Shown piece by piece: positions 1-10,025 of a DNA stretch of 64,000 nt (within the stretch, counting starts at the first letter, position 1; every line of letters begins with the position of its first letter). A model generated the notes under the pieces. That model was not told the DNA's origin. It saw nothing but the letters and a program-made list of their open reading frames with translations, and made no database searches. A program made the position numbers and the translations under genes. Source of the stretch: Mastigias papua (Eukaryota; Cnidaria; Scyphozoa; Rhizostomeae; Mastigiidae); NCBI GenBank assembly GCA_964019165.1, contig OZ025277.1, positions 12,407,534 through 12,471,533 of the forward strand, in the 5' to 3' direction.

Positions 1-1236
1 AGTAACAAAAAATAACATGGGCGGGATACTGGACAACTCCCAAACGACAAACAAAATCCCTTGAATAGTCCTCGCTACAATGTTAAATGTTCACTTGAAA
101 CGATAAAAGAACATTCAATGAAAACATTGATAACCGAAAGGGTTTCGATAATTTTATCTTGTAAAGTAGGCTTAGATAACTGATAAATAAAAATATAAAA
201 TACTAAGGTAGTTTATATTAAAATAGAGCGGGATTGGCTAGGTGGCTTAACCAACAATCTTCTACGTCAAAAGTCACGTGCTATTCATTTCGACATATGT
301 AGCTGCTCACGTGAACTCGAGGATTGTCAGTCTCAGGCTCCAATTTTATTGATAATACAAGGAGGACAGAGATATAAAAATAGCTTTGTTTTTAATAACT
401 CTTCTTTGATACCAATTCACTGTGAAAAATCTTGGAGCATATAACTGTTATTGTCGGTACTGTAAAGTTTGCCCGCTCTATGAGTGCAAAACAAAGTGGA
501 TCTTTTTGAACATTTGACCTTGCATATCAAGACGTGAAACCGCCACATTTACGGCATTCAACAACTAGTAATAACAATGTCGAACGAAGGGCAAAGCTAT
601 TGCGGAAGTCATCAGATGGGGAGATGTGCAGTAACTGTGAGGCGGAGAAATACATTCGATGAATATAAAAAACATGGAGTCACCTAATGAAAGAATATCA
701 AAAACATGGTGCCACTGAATGAAAGAATATCAAAAACATGGAACCACTAAATGAAAGAATATCAAAAACATGGAACCACCGACTAGTCGCATGTATTTTC
801 CAAGAAAAGTAAAAGGAAAAGCGGAAGTTTTCATGACCTGCTGGCGACAAACACTCCCTGAAGAAGATCAGTCGGTATTCTGGTATACCATCGAAAGGTT
901 CTAGAAGCTGAAGTATGGGTAGTCGGCAAATCTGTTTTACAATAGAATTCAAATCCACCATCGATGTCGCTCCCCTCCAAAAAGAGATTCAAACGAATCC
1001 GCCACTGACAGAGACAATCAGAATACCATTACATGATAATCATCATCGCTCTCATACTCACTCCAATTAATAATGAACTTACAGAGAAGAGACAGCACTT
1101 AACATCTTTGCCATGATTAAATCTGGTTCCAGATTAAAACCTCTTCATATAAAGAAAAACAATTTAAACCATTGCACCAGCTGATCTTGCATGTTGATAG
1201 CAAACAAAATAAAGGCACGTGACAGCGCATACATAC
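1..1236. other. Non-coding left end, probably NMD3 intron
   Basis: No further NMD3 exon could be recognised here, although the reading frame is open-ended at the donor at 1236. This stretch is therefore probably part of intron 9, with the remaining exons beyond base 1. The only structure seen is a 32-bp tandem repeat at 661-781. Weakly conserved exons could have been missed by eye. Confidence 0.45.
661..781. repeat. 32-bp minisatellite, about 3.8 copies
   Basis: Four consecutive units begin with GAATAT(A/C)AAAA at 661, 693, 725 and 757, an exact 32-base period. Each contains AACATGG and a following CACC/CACT segment. Units 2 to 4 are closest to each other. An 87-codon open frame across this region on the minus strand is explained by the repeat and is not treated as a gene. 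Confidence 0.85.
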
Positions 1237-1289
1237 CCGATATTTCCAAGGGACTTGGATAACTTTAGTGGGATGCAAACGATATCATC
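1237..1289 (-). CDS. NMD3: NMD3 exon 9 (last one visible)
   Basis: Follows acceptor TTCACAG and encodes residues 252-268, DDIVCIPLKLSKSLGNI, plus GG of the next codon. Donor GTATGT at 1236-1231. The alignment continues the family order after the VEIVPVCK block. Confidence 0.9.
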
Positions 1290-2422
1290 CTGTGAAGAGA
1301 GAAAAAAGATATATTGAAATATATTGATATATTGATATAGCGAATTTAAATAAGCAACAATGCAGCGATTGATTCCATCACAAGTAAGATAATACCTGGA
1401 TATTGCAGCATAGTGGACAAATCTGATTGGTCAATAAGGCAGAAGATTCCCCAATTGGGGATCGCGCTAACAGCCAATCAAGATTTGTCCACTATGCTGG
1501 ATATTGCATCAAAAATATACAAAGTACAAAATACGTTTTAAAATGGGGCAGAATGATCTGTAAATCTAGTTGAGAGATGAAATCGAACAATATATCACTT
1601 TGGAAATCTTGAGAAATAAAACACGAAATTGGTAGAAAATGAAAAACAAGGCAAAGGATAAACAGTAAACAAAACCCAATTGCTAAAAGAACAATGGAAT
1701 AACAAAATGTCACTACGCTTAATAACCACATAAAGACATAAACTCCTAGGAAAGGTGCTAGGAGAAATTAAACCATATTTCCTCGAAAATAGGCCTACTT
1801 CAAAAATAAGCCGATTCAATATTAGGCTGAGACAATTTAGTCGATATCTTAAAAGCAGGTCAACCTCGAAAATAAGCGAAGTCAACTGTCATCAAGCTTA
1901 AGTATTAAGTTCTGTACTTTCTGAAATTCTTGAAAACTTCTTCGCAAAAACAAGAAACCTACGAAATCCCTAGTCGGGCCTATTCATACCTCTTTATACA
2001 AAACACCGTAAATATACGCCAGTTCATGCAAGTACAAATATAGGCTGAAGGATTTACTTCAAGACAAAAAACAAGCTATGGCCTATATTCCAAGAAACAT
2101 TGTATACAGAAATTATTGGTAACAAGTTGTAATACCTTACAGACTGGAACAATTTCAACGGAAAATGTATGCTTGTAGTTGTATGTATTATTATGAATAT
2201 CATGTGAAACCAACTCTTGGGCAGTCTTGTATCTACGTAATTGAAAACAAATGACGATCAATCATATAGTAGAGAAAGCAGAGGAGAGGCTATAAGAATC
2301 GGTAAAATCGGGATATCCTGGGAAAAAATGGAAATGAGTGACTTTGCACTTAACGAAAGACTGGTGTGATTAGGGTATTGTTCAACTGGTTAATAGAGAA
2401 TAAGATCAAAATTACTAATATA

Positions 2423-2490
<68 letters not shown>

Positions 2491-2491
2491 A

Positions 2492-2562
<71 letters not shown>

Positions 2563-5500
2563 GGTGATGGTGGTGGTAGTGATTGTAATGATCATCATGA
2601 TGATTTTAATGATCTTCAAGATGATTGTAATGATCAATACGATGAGTGTAATCATAATCATAATGATTCTAATGACCTTCATGATGATTGTAATGATCAT
2701 CATGTGGATAGCGATGAGGACTGAGATCGTGATGATGCGATCACTATGACAGTTATAGCAGTAATAGAGGAAAATGATGAAGATGCTTGGTTGGTAGCGG
2801 GGGTGAAGAAGTCGTTGGTGATGCTGATTACAAAGGTGGTAAACAGCAAAGACAATGATGCTTTTAATGGCAAAAACTGTACAAAATTCGCAATCAATTT
2901 ACTCTCACCGGCAAGGAACAACAGCAAGTAGAAAATCCACAAGTTTTCGTGCCTCTTCTTTTTTGTCATAGTAAAAGTCCAGACCATCTACATCAGAAAG
3001 AAACCCGAACTCAATTTACAAACCTTGAAATAGACATAAAGCTATTTTTGCAAGCCCTCATTAACACTGGATCAAGCGTTTCTGGAAGTTATCGTTGCAG
3101 TTTTTGTTGCAAAAAGCGGCTTTAGTAAAATATGAAGATACGAAGAATAATATAATAAGCTAAATCCGGGAACTTGACAGGTCATTCTGGCTGTAACCTA
3201 CTGTCTTGTTTGTTGTGCTCCTCATACTAAAGATACCACTGTGAATGGCAAATTTCAAATTACTCTGTAGTGCTTAATACAGTCAAGATTTAAGTTAAGA
3301 ACTCTACGTGGTTTCTAATAGTATATTCAATTTTGTTCATTCTCACAGATTTCATCTCCATCACTTTATCAATGGGATATTTTATAAAGTCAAAGCATTC
3401 CAATTTTGCAGATTACATTTTAGATCTTGCATTATACTCGAGGGTCTCAAAACAAGAGGCCTATCAGACTTCTGCAAGTTCACCACACAATTTCAGTACA
3501 ACTCTGACTACCCTATCTCCATTACTCCAACCACTCCATCTCCAATAAGCCACTGTTTATTATCTCATTAAGCATACATCGCAGGTATCCCTAATCCAGA
3601 CTTGGGTACTTTGGGAAAAGCAAAACATTCAATGGTCAACTTAGACAAGGTTAGATGAAAAGTCGCGACAGACTAGCTCGACACAACGGCACTTCGCTTA
3701 CCATGAATTTGCTTAACATTCAGACACCTCGAATGAATGTTGTGTTTTATCATCAGCTGTTCCAGATAAAAGAACGTTTTCTTGTGTGGAACCTGCAATA
3801 GCATGACACATAGATGAAGACATGAGTCAAACACCTTAAGTACCTAGGGAATAGGAAGATGCCATATTTTCTATGGAGGAAGAATTGTTTACTTACAGAG
3901 TACTAATGTTCTAATTTCCATTATCTAGGAATTAGGCAAGTAGAACGAAGCCTAGATGTCACCTGTCTCGAAATAATTGGCAAGTGCCAGCGCTACGCTT
4001 GAAGACAATGACATAGGAAATAAACCGTGAAGACACACAAGTACAGATGAGTGCTTCTCCTGTCTTGCGAGCACATCTGACAAGAAGGTATGGAATGTAT
4101 AAATATACCTAACAAAAGGGTCGGAGCTATTGATTCGAATAGTAAGATGGGGCGCGTTCAACACTATGGCTACGATTACAGCTCCTCCACATATTCCCCT
4201 TCATCGCAATATGGCAAATGCTCATATACTGGTTGCTTGAATAAGCAAGTATATTAAAAATATACTTAACACTGTTGCGATTGATATTCTTTAGAAACTT
4301 AGAAGTCAGCAGAATGAACCACATAAACCTACGTCAACGATGCCAACAGAAACTACATATGATAGGATGTGAGGCACTCGATTCAGACTTTCAGAAGTTT
4401 ACAAGAAATTCACAAGAAAGTAGCAGAGTGCGCATGAGCAGACCTTTGAAAAGACTTGAACGAACATAGTAGATCAGATTAGGGTAGTTATATGTAATGA
4501 ATATTGCTTATACGTATTTCAAAGGATATGAGCATGTGAGAAGATGCCATGAAAACTGAATATTTTGAAAACGGTTTGCTGTGAGCCGCTATCGAACAGT
4601 ACAGGCTGAGACAATAATGAGTTGACAAAGTTAAGATAAGAAAAAGTTTGTACGAGGCTTCGGCGCTTTGTGTGATTCCTTTAAAATACAGAACAACAGT
4701 AGGAGAATTGCTTACAAATTACAAGGTTGCTATCAAAAATAGCCTGAAGACATCAGCAGAATGAAAAATAAATAGATAGTGAGATCAGGTCATTGTATTG
4801 AGACAGAAATACATAAGAATGCTAACGGAACACGAAAAAAGAGAAAAAAGGCCTTTGACACTACAAGATCATCGGTAAAGCAAGGTCATCAAAACAATGG
4901 TGAATCACTTTTACATCGATGATTGAGAAAAAATAGCAGCAAGAGTTAAAACTAGTTTATCACGATGGCAAAGATGAAATGGCAAATCCCCTAAAGGGCA
5001 CAGAGGAAGAAAAGAACCTCACATGTAAAGAGATTTGTTCCCTTGTAGCTATGACAAACGACTATTCTTGTTAACTTTTAGCATACTTTGCAAGGAATTC
5101 TAATCTAGCCAAAGGTTTTGTTGTAATAGGACAACAAAACGGAGACAAAAACAAGAGACTAAGACATGCATAATACAGATAGCGATACCATATACCATAT
5201 CCTATATAAAGAGCCATTTGTATAACCACCTATTGGTGCTCTCATAAGCTAGCTTATCAAAGCTAGGATATATCAGTTTTGACAATATTACTAACAGTTA
5301 CACAAGGGGAGTTCAAGCTAGGAGTCTTTCAAGGTGCAGAAGGGCTACTATTCAGCATACCGTAAATCCTCGAATTAGCCCCCTGGGGGCTTATCTATTT
5401 TTGATGCTTTCTGGGTGGGGGCTTATTCGAGGGGATGGCTTATTCGAGGGGGCTTATAAAATTATTTCACAAATGTCGTATAAAAAGCTCATTGTCAAGC

Positions 5501-8500
5501 TCCTTTTCTCCATACTATTACAAGAACAGTCTAAATTTAAGCATTAGTCTTTATTAAAGTCTTCATCATCATCTTGGGTGGGGGCTTATTCGAGGGGGCT
5601 TATTAACAATTTGAAGTTCTAGCATGGGGGCTTATTCGACGGGGGGCTTATTCGATGGGGGGCTTATTCGATGGGGGGGCTTATTCGAGGGGGGGGCTAA
5701 TTCGAGGATTTATGGTATCCTCATTGGAATCAAGGGATTTGCTGCATACTCTTTCATACAGTCCTGAGCTATGAAAGCCATTGCACAAGTAGTTCACAAA
5801 CAAATGGGTCTTTTGAAAAAGCAGATGTTTCTACCAATTTCTCTAATACCAAAATTTACAAAGGAGGAAACCATGAAAAACATTACATAAACAGCAAAAT
5901 GGAAATTATCCTCAATTTAATCATGCAACTCAACATACTTTTTGTCTGACTTGCACCATAGCCTTCCAGAAATCCTTTGCCTCTCTTCTGTGACAAAGTT
6001 CACACATTTGACCTTGAACAACAAACTCAACAACAAAGACCTGCTGCAAGATAGTTGAACCAAGAACCTGCAAGAGACATCAACACACCTTCTATATAAG
6101 ATCAAAACCCCTAGAAAACTTAATACAGGAAACAAACCATCTGATCAATCATGTGGTGAATCTCAAGTTTTGCTCATTTCTGCCTCAGATGTTTCCTGAT
6201 TGTTTCCTATATGTTTTTATTAATTAAAAGAAAACTAACTCAAAATACAACTGCTACTACTGCACCCATTATGGTGGAGATAGAGACTGAGTCATCAAAG
6301 TTCCCACCATGACAGTCACTTATGATTAAATTGTTATATTTGAAGATGAAGAAAGAGACTACAATGACAATGCTTAGGCTTGTCTTTCATTTGAGCAATA
6401 ATGTCTGGAAGCAAGGAAATTTGGCATATCTATAGCGTATCTTTTATATGGTAGGCCAAAGACCAGGTGCATTGATAACATTTGAGAATTTGGTGAAAAT
6501 TGAAGCTTTGTTGATTTATACTGACTAGCACAGAATAGACAAACATGGAGAGCCACAGCTGTTCAGCTAAATGAACTTCCCATCTAATGATGATGATCTT
6601 TTATACTTGGGTCTGGTTTCAGTAATATAAAGTTGGCACAAATGTTGCTTGAGTTTCCTGCTAATTTTCATATTTCATGTAACTGCTAAAATATTTCTGC
6701 AGCAATTACTTTTAAAAGATAATGACAATATTAAGAACACTTGAGCCTTGAATTACCAGAAAATATTATCAATGGCCTCAGCCAATATTATGTAATTTAT
6801 TATATAAGATAATAAGATGCAGTAAGTAAAAGTGAACCAGTCACAGTCTACATGCCTCCTTTTGGATAGTCAGTTTCAATTTAATTCTCTTTGAGTGTGG
6901 TTCTGTCCATATAAATGATGCATCTACCAATTTCACCTGCAAGAATAGTTTTCACTCAGTAACTAACAATACTAAGATTCAGGCAATACATCATACTGTC
7001 TCTTTTGATGCCAAGCTGGCAAACTGACAATTTGCTTTACTTCATTATCTTCATCATAATTCTTGCTAATTACAGTAGAGGATCTGTGGTTGCAAATCTG
7101 ACAAAAGCATCCAGAAAAAGGGCCTTCACATGTAATGCTATTTTTAAAAAGCTCTATGGTAGCATTATATTATGCACAACCCAGTCAGTACCTGCCAGTG
7201 CACTTAAGCTTTGTTCCAAGAGAATACATTCAAACAATAAAAAATAATAAATACTATATATACAAGCTGCTATGAGCCTAGCTAAAATTAAATCCAATGA
7301 ATAACTAAATAAGTAGGAAATTAAAATTGGAGAACTAGAACTTAAAAATATGATCAAAGAGTTTAAAAATTTATAATGTATTTCCAAGCATAGCTTTCCA
7401 GACTATTTCATCGTTACTATTATCCTGAGAAGAAACTATATGGACTGGTAATATAAGTAATATTCAAAGAGAGATTTTATGTATATCTGAAAAACAGGAA
7501 AGAACTTTTAACTTCCCTGAAGCACAAAATGTACTAAGTGTGGGTCCAGAAGATTTGTACTAATATCTGTAGTTTATTCAAATGTGCAACTTGTAAAAAG
7601 TAGGATAAATATCTATTGCAAATTTACACCTAGGAATGATAGGTGTCTAAATGTATATATCTTTGATTAAAGGTACATCAAATAATAAAAATTCTCCTAA
7701 AAGCAAATTCATATGGATAACACAGACCAACAATTCATGCAAAAAAACTACAAAACAAACCTTGGCCAGTCCTTTCAACTTCTTGAGACAAATAGCCATT
7801 AGCTCTCTTGACTCTAAGGAACATTGAACCCATGAGGATGGTGGTTGAAGATATCTGAAAAGCACAAAGACATGGTTTTAACCTAGCAAAATACAACCTT
7901 ACTAACAGATCTAGGAATTTTTCTGTCAACATCAAAGAGGATTAAAATTAAAAAAATCACTATACTCTAATGTTTGACCATATGCAGGGAAAGGTATAGG
8001 TCATTTAGTGCATACTCTGGATAACATTCACCAATCTAACACTTTACTTCAGAAGAACAGTTAGAATCTGAGAGAGATTGCTGATGAATGATATGAAAAA
8101 ACTCTTGAACATTTTTTCTGAAATGGCTTCATAAGAAGATTTTTCATGATAATATGCCTATGGCAACCAATCTTAATCTCTACTATCAAAGAAATAAGAT
8201 ATGTCAAAAACATGTCACAAAAACATAAAAGAATGATAAACATTGGTAGAACAAAAATAACCTCCTCTTACATATAATTACTAAAGGTGAAATAGTCAAA
8301 CTATCAGGCAAAAGTCTTGACTAGGCACTACCTTTCACACCCTTTACAGAACTGGAGAATGGCCTGCTTCTGTATACCCTCAGTGATGTCTACTCTACTT
8401 CTTATGCATCCAACACACATGTTTGAGGAATTTGGTATTGTGGCTGTGCCACACTCACAGCATAATCTGCAAGACAAGTTCACTACATATCAATGATGGT

Positions 8501-9100
8501 CAAAAAGTTAAAAAAATAAGTTAAAAGTGGATGGGAAAAGAAATAGCTGTCACTATAAGGAAAAATCAAAAACATGAAAATATCCTAGAAAAATTAGTAA
8601 TTAACTAAAACAAAATGTATTTCAAGTGCCATGTATCATTCAGTAATTTACAATCATGGGTTGAGCATAAGCATCATAGAGTATTTTTTAAGTATTTTTA
8701 TCCAGGTTTGTAAATTGGTTTGACCTAATTGAATAATCTCCTAACTTTGCGCTCAACTCATACTTAAACTTAAGATATCTCTCTGAAAGGCTGCATCCCA
8801 CTCATAAGACATTTCCGACTAACAAATATGTAAAACAAATCTCATCATTCGAAGACACGTGCGTGGCATATTTTCGTGCTAATAACAAGTTGCGTCAACA
8901 AATGTAGGATGCAGCCTAAGTATGAGTAGCAATCCTGGACCCAAATATAAAACACAGACACATTTCATATTTCAAAATAGGGCCTAATAGTCAATCTGTG
9001 GTGGTGAGTATTCTAGGTTATAGTACTAGATATTATTTTGACAAAACACTCACATTGTATGCTGAGTTTGTCGTAACTGGTCAGCATTCATGTACTCCAT
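1237..9100 (-). CDS. NMD3: 60S ribosomal export protein NMD3, 5' partial gene (9 exons)
   Basis: NMD3 is the adaptor that binds the pre-60S ribosomal subunit and carries a leucine-rich export signal recognised by CRM1/exportin-1. Nine exons join in frame: 9100-9054, 8466-8332, 7854-7761, 6936-6856, 6067-5939, 3792-3702, 2987-2909, 2232-2136 and 1289-1237. They give residues 1-268 and two bases of codon 269. The N-terminal zinc region has CxxC pairs at C18/C19-C21, C33-C36 and C56-C59, and a further CxxC at 141-144. Family-typical blocks include TEPHSKRIK (about 105), QVFVVEFVVQ (128-137), the REAKDFWKA block, KKTFFYLEQL and NTYNYKHTFSVEIVP. Vertebrate NMD3 is about 500 residues, so roughly half is present; the C-terminal half with the export signal lies outside the window. 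All introns are GT-AG except intron 4, which has a GC donor. Identification is very secure; exon ends were chosen by frame and family alignment from memory of the family. Confidence 0.95.
1290..2135 (-). other. NMD3 intron 8
   Basis: GT-AG intron of 846 bases. Apart from the MITE at 1406-1499 I see no recognisable feature. Confidence 0.85.
1406..1499. mobile_element. 94-bp MITE with 7-bp target duplication, in NMD3 intron 8
   Basis: The ends are inverted repeats of about 25 bp (CAGCATAGTGGACAAATCT and its complement, one base insertion near the inner end). The element is flanked by perfect GATATTG at 1399-1405 and 1500-1506. CAG...CTG ends and a target duplication of 7-8 bp are typical of hAT-type elements, but the superfamily is inference. 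There is no coding capacity. Confidence 0.85.
2136..2232 (-). CDS. NMD3: NMD3 exon 8
   Basis: Follows acceptor TACGTAG, completes R219 and encodes residues 220-251: YKTAQELVSHDIHNNTYNYK, then HTFSVEIVPVCK. Donor GTATTA at 2135-2130. This is the best-conserved block in the visible protein. Confidence 0.95.
2233..2908 (-). other. NMD3 intron 7
   Basis: GT-AG intron of 676 bases, largely occupied by the ATG microsatellite and its degenerate tail; nothing else seen. Confidence 0.85.
2422..2578. repeat. (ATG/GAT)n trinucleotide microsatellite in NMD3 intron 7
   Basis: Over 40 nearly uninterrupted GAT/ATG triplets with a few substitutions (AAT, GGT). A degenerate ATGATTGTAATGATC-like tail continues to about 2705. 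Long poly-Met and poly-Ile open frames here are artefacts of the triplet repeat. Confidence 0.97.
2909..2987 (-). CDS. NMD3: NMD3 exon 7
   Basis: Follows acceptor GATGTAG. With the G from exon 6 it gives D193, then GLDFYYDKKEEARKLVDFL and LAVVPC, ending with CG of codon 219. Donor GTGAGA at 2908-2903. This is the DGLDFYY region of the family. Confidence 0.93.
2988..3701 (-). other. NMD3 intron 6
   Basis: GT-AG intron of 714 bases. No repeat or gene recognised. Confidence 0.85.
3702..3792 (-). CDS. NMD3: NMD3 exon 6
   Basis: Follows acceptor TATTGCAG and encodes residues 163-192, VPHKKTFFYLEQLMIKHNI onward to VKQIH, plus the first base of codon 193. Donor GTAAGC at 3701-3696. The KKTFFYLEQL block aligns with the KKTFYYLEQL block of other NMD3 proteins. 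Confidence 0.94.
3793..5938 (-). other. NMD3 intron 5
   Basis: GT-AG intron of 2,146 bases, the longest NMD3 intron in view. It contains the inverted-repeat element at 5360-5715; no exon or RNA gene was recognised elsewhere in it. Confidence 0.85.
5360..5715. mobile_element. 356-bp TIR element with TA target site and GGGGGCTTATTCGA array
   Basis: The terminal inverted repeats are about 24 bp (CCGTAAATCCTCGAATTAGC at the left, the complement with one change at the right). TA flanks both sides (5358-5359 and 5716-5717). The inside is a degenerate tandem array of GGGGGCTTATTCGA(G/T)GGG units, densest at 5620-5700. The TA duplication suggests a Tc1/mariner-type MITE; that is inference. A truncated relative lies at 52075-52175 and short end fragments at about 42036 and 57319. 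Confidence 0.85.
5939..6067 (-). CDS. NMD3: NMD3 exon 5
   Basis: Follows acceptor CTTGCAG at 6073-6068 and encodes residues 120-162: VLGSTILQQVFVVEFVVQ, then CELCHRREAKDFWKAMVQVRQK. A second possible acceptor lies inside (GCAG before CAGGTC), but using it would lose eight residues conserved in the family. Donor GTATGT at 5938-5933. Confidence 0.94.
6068..6855 (-). other. NMD3 intron 4, GC-AG type
   Basis: 788 bases, beginning GCATGT and ending TCTCTTGCAG. No other feature recognised. GC-AG introns are a minor but spliceosome-competent class. Confidence 0.85.
6856..6936 (-). CDS. NMD3: NMD3 exon 4, ends at a GC donor
   Basis: Follows acceptor TTGCAG and encodes residues 93-119, VKLVDASFIWTEPHSKRIK onward, ending KLTIQKE. 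The downstream bases are GCATGT (6855-6850). Joining GAG directly to exon 5 keeps the family alignment (QKE then VLGSTILQQVF). The only nearby GT would add four bases and break the frame. Confidence 0.93.
6937..7760 (-). other. NMD3 intron 3
   Basis: GT-AG intron of 824 bases, AT-rich; no repeat or gene recognised. Confidence 0.85.
7761..7854 (-). CDS. NMD3: NMD3 exon 3
   Basis: Follows acceptor TTTCAG and completes R61, then encodes residues 62-92, including YLQPPSSW, CSLESRELMAICLKKLKGL. Donor GTTTGT at 7760-7755, phase 0. Confidence 0.95.
7855..8331 (-). other. NMD3 intron 2
   Basis: GT-AG intron of 477 bases; nothing recognised. Confidence 0.85.
8332..8466 (-). CDS. NMD3: NMD3 exon 2 (zinc-binding region)
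   Basis: Follows acceptor TTGCAG. It contains LCCECGT, MCVGCIRS, VDITEG and FCKGCE, the cysteine pairs of the NMD3 N-terminal zinc domain (residues 17-60, with both edge codons split). Donor GTAGTG at 8331-8326. Confidence 0.95.
8467..9053 (-). other. NMD3 intron 1
   Basis: GT-AG intron of 587 bases. It holds an inverted pair AGGCTGCATCC (about 8791) and GGATGCAGCCT (about 8908), with ACTCATACTTA and TAAGTATGAGT on the outer sides. This is probably the remains of a small inverted-repeat element at about 8754-8930. Confidence 0.75.
9054..9100 (-). CDS. NMD3: NMD3 exon 1 (start codon)
   Basis: It starts at ATG 9100-9098 and encodes MEYMNADQLRQTQHT plus two bases of codon 16. The donor GTGAGT is at 9053-9048. 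The MEYM start matches the usual NMD3 amino terminus, which supports this start codon. Confidence 0.93.
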
Positions 9101-9175
9101 TTTGACTCTGAAGTGAAAAGGAGGCTGTGGGCATCGAGCAATACATTTATAGCATGTTGCATAACGTTGGGCAAC

Positions 9176-9183
9176 TGACGTCA
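9176..9183. promoter_or_regulatory. CRE-type palindrome TGACGTCA upstream of NMD3
   Basis: A perfect 8-bp TGACGTCA, the full consensus site for CREB/ATF bZIP factors, lies 76 bases 5' of the NMD3 ATG on its strand. That is a usual promoter-proximal distance. No clear TATA box accompanies it, as expected for a housekeeping promoter. Function is inferred from position and sequence only. Confidence 0.5.
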
Positions 9184-9779
9184 AAGCCTTTAGGACCTTT
9201 TACCCCCACCCCCTTCCCTACTCTTTATTGAAACCCTTAACTTTGATCTGACTCATGCTTACGGTGGATGCAGAGATGTTGCACCCCAAAGCAAAATTCT
9301 GTTGGGTGAATCATCAGCATTGTACTTTCACTGGTAATGGTTATATTTTGTATCCTCGGAACCCAAGAAGAAAAATTAGGTGCAATAGTCATGAACTCGT
9401 CTCTTATAAGCAGACGTTTTTCGTTCATATTTATCTGTGAAATGTGCGTTCCCATAGAAGGTTTGTAGAAACGGTCCGACATTGATAAGTCTTCACACGT
9501 CTCCTCCATTTCCTCTTTAATTAACCCTAAGCCATTCGTCTAGCGGTAGGTACCCCCCCCCCATACATAGGGAAAACAAGACATCCAGGTTTTAATGGTG
9601 TTAGCGATATGTAATACCTTTCAGAAAATGCATAAATTGCCCACAACAAATGCATACGCCATGTGCCATTCCAATGAGTCCATGGAATCCACTCTGGGAT
9701 CGAATTATCTTAACTTTTCGTGATTTCAGTACTGAGATTTGCTAATGATTTTGGTAGGCAGAATATTTGAGTCAGTTTG

Positions 9780-10025
9780 TATAGTACTGTAGTGCTACAA
9801 AGACAGGCGGACACTACACAAACATAACACTGAAATACATAGTCTATCACAGGGAATCTATGGAGATTATACAAAGAAAACAATTGGCCTACGTCAAAAT
9901 TGATATGTCTATTAATAACTCATCAACTTTTTAGGTTTCAAAAATCCTGTACTGAACTTTCTTAACGTTTTGAGCAGTCAAGTACTGCTTTCTCATAAAC
10001 AAATTTCTTATCAGCAAAACGTGCA
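9780..10025 (+). repeat. Interspersed repeat family A, copy 1 (partial)
   Basis: Shares ordered blocks with copies at 22.3, 30.5, 35.2 and 50.1 kb. These are a TACACAAACATAACAC-type block, ATCACAGGGAATCTATG, then TCAAAAATCCTGTACTGAAC, TTTCTTAAC, GAGCAGTCAAGTACTGCTTT and CATAAACAAATTTCTTAT. The left arm is missing here. Confidence 0.7.

Noticed and set aside
2350..2749. Poly-Ile and poly-Met open frames of 117-127 codons
   Set aside because: They are the (ATG)n microsatellite of NMD3 intron 7 read in different frames.
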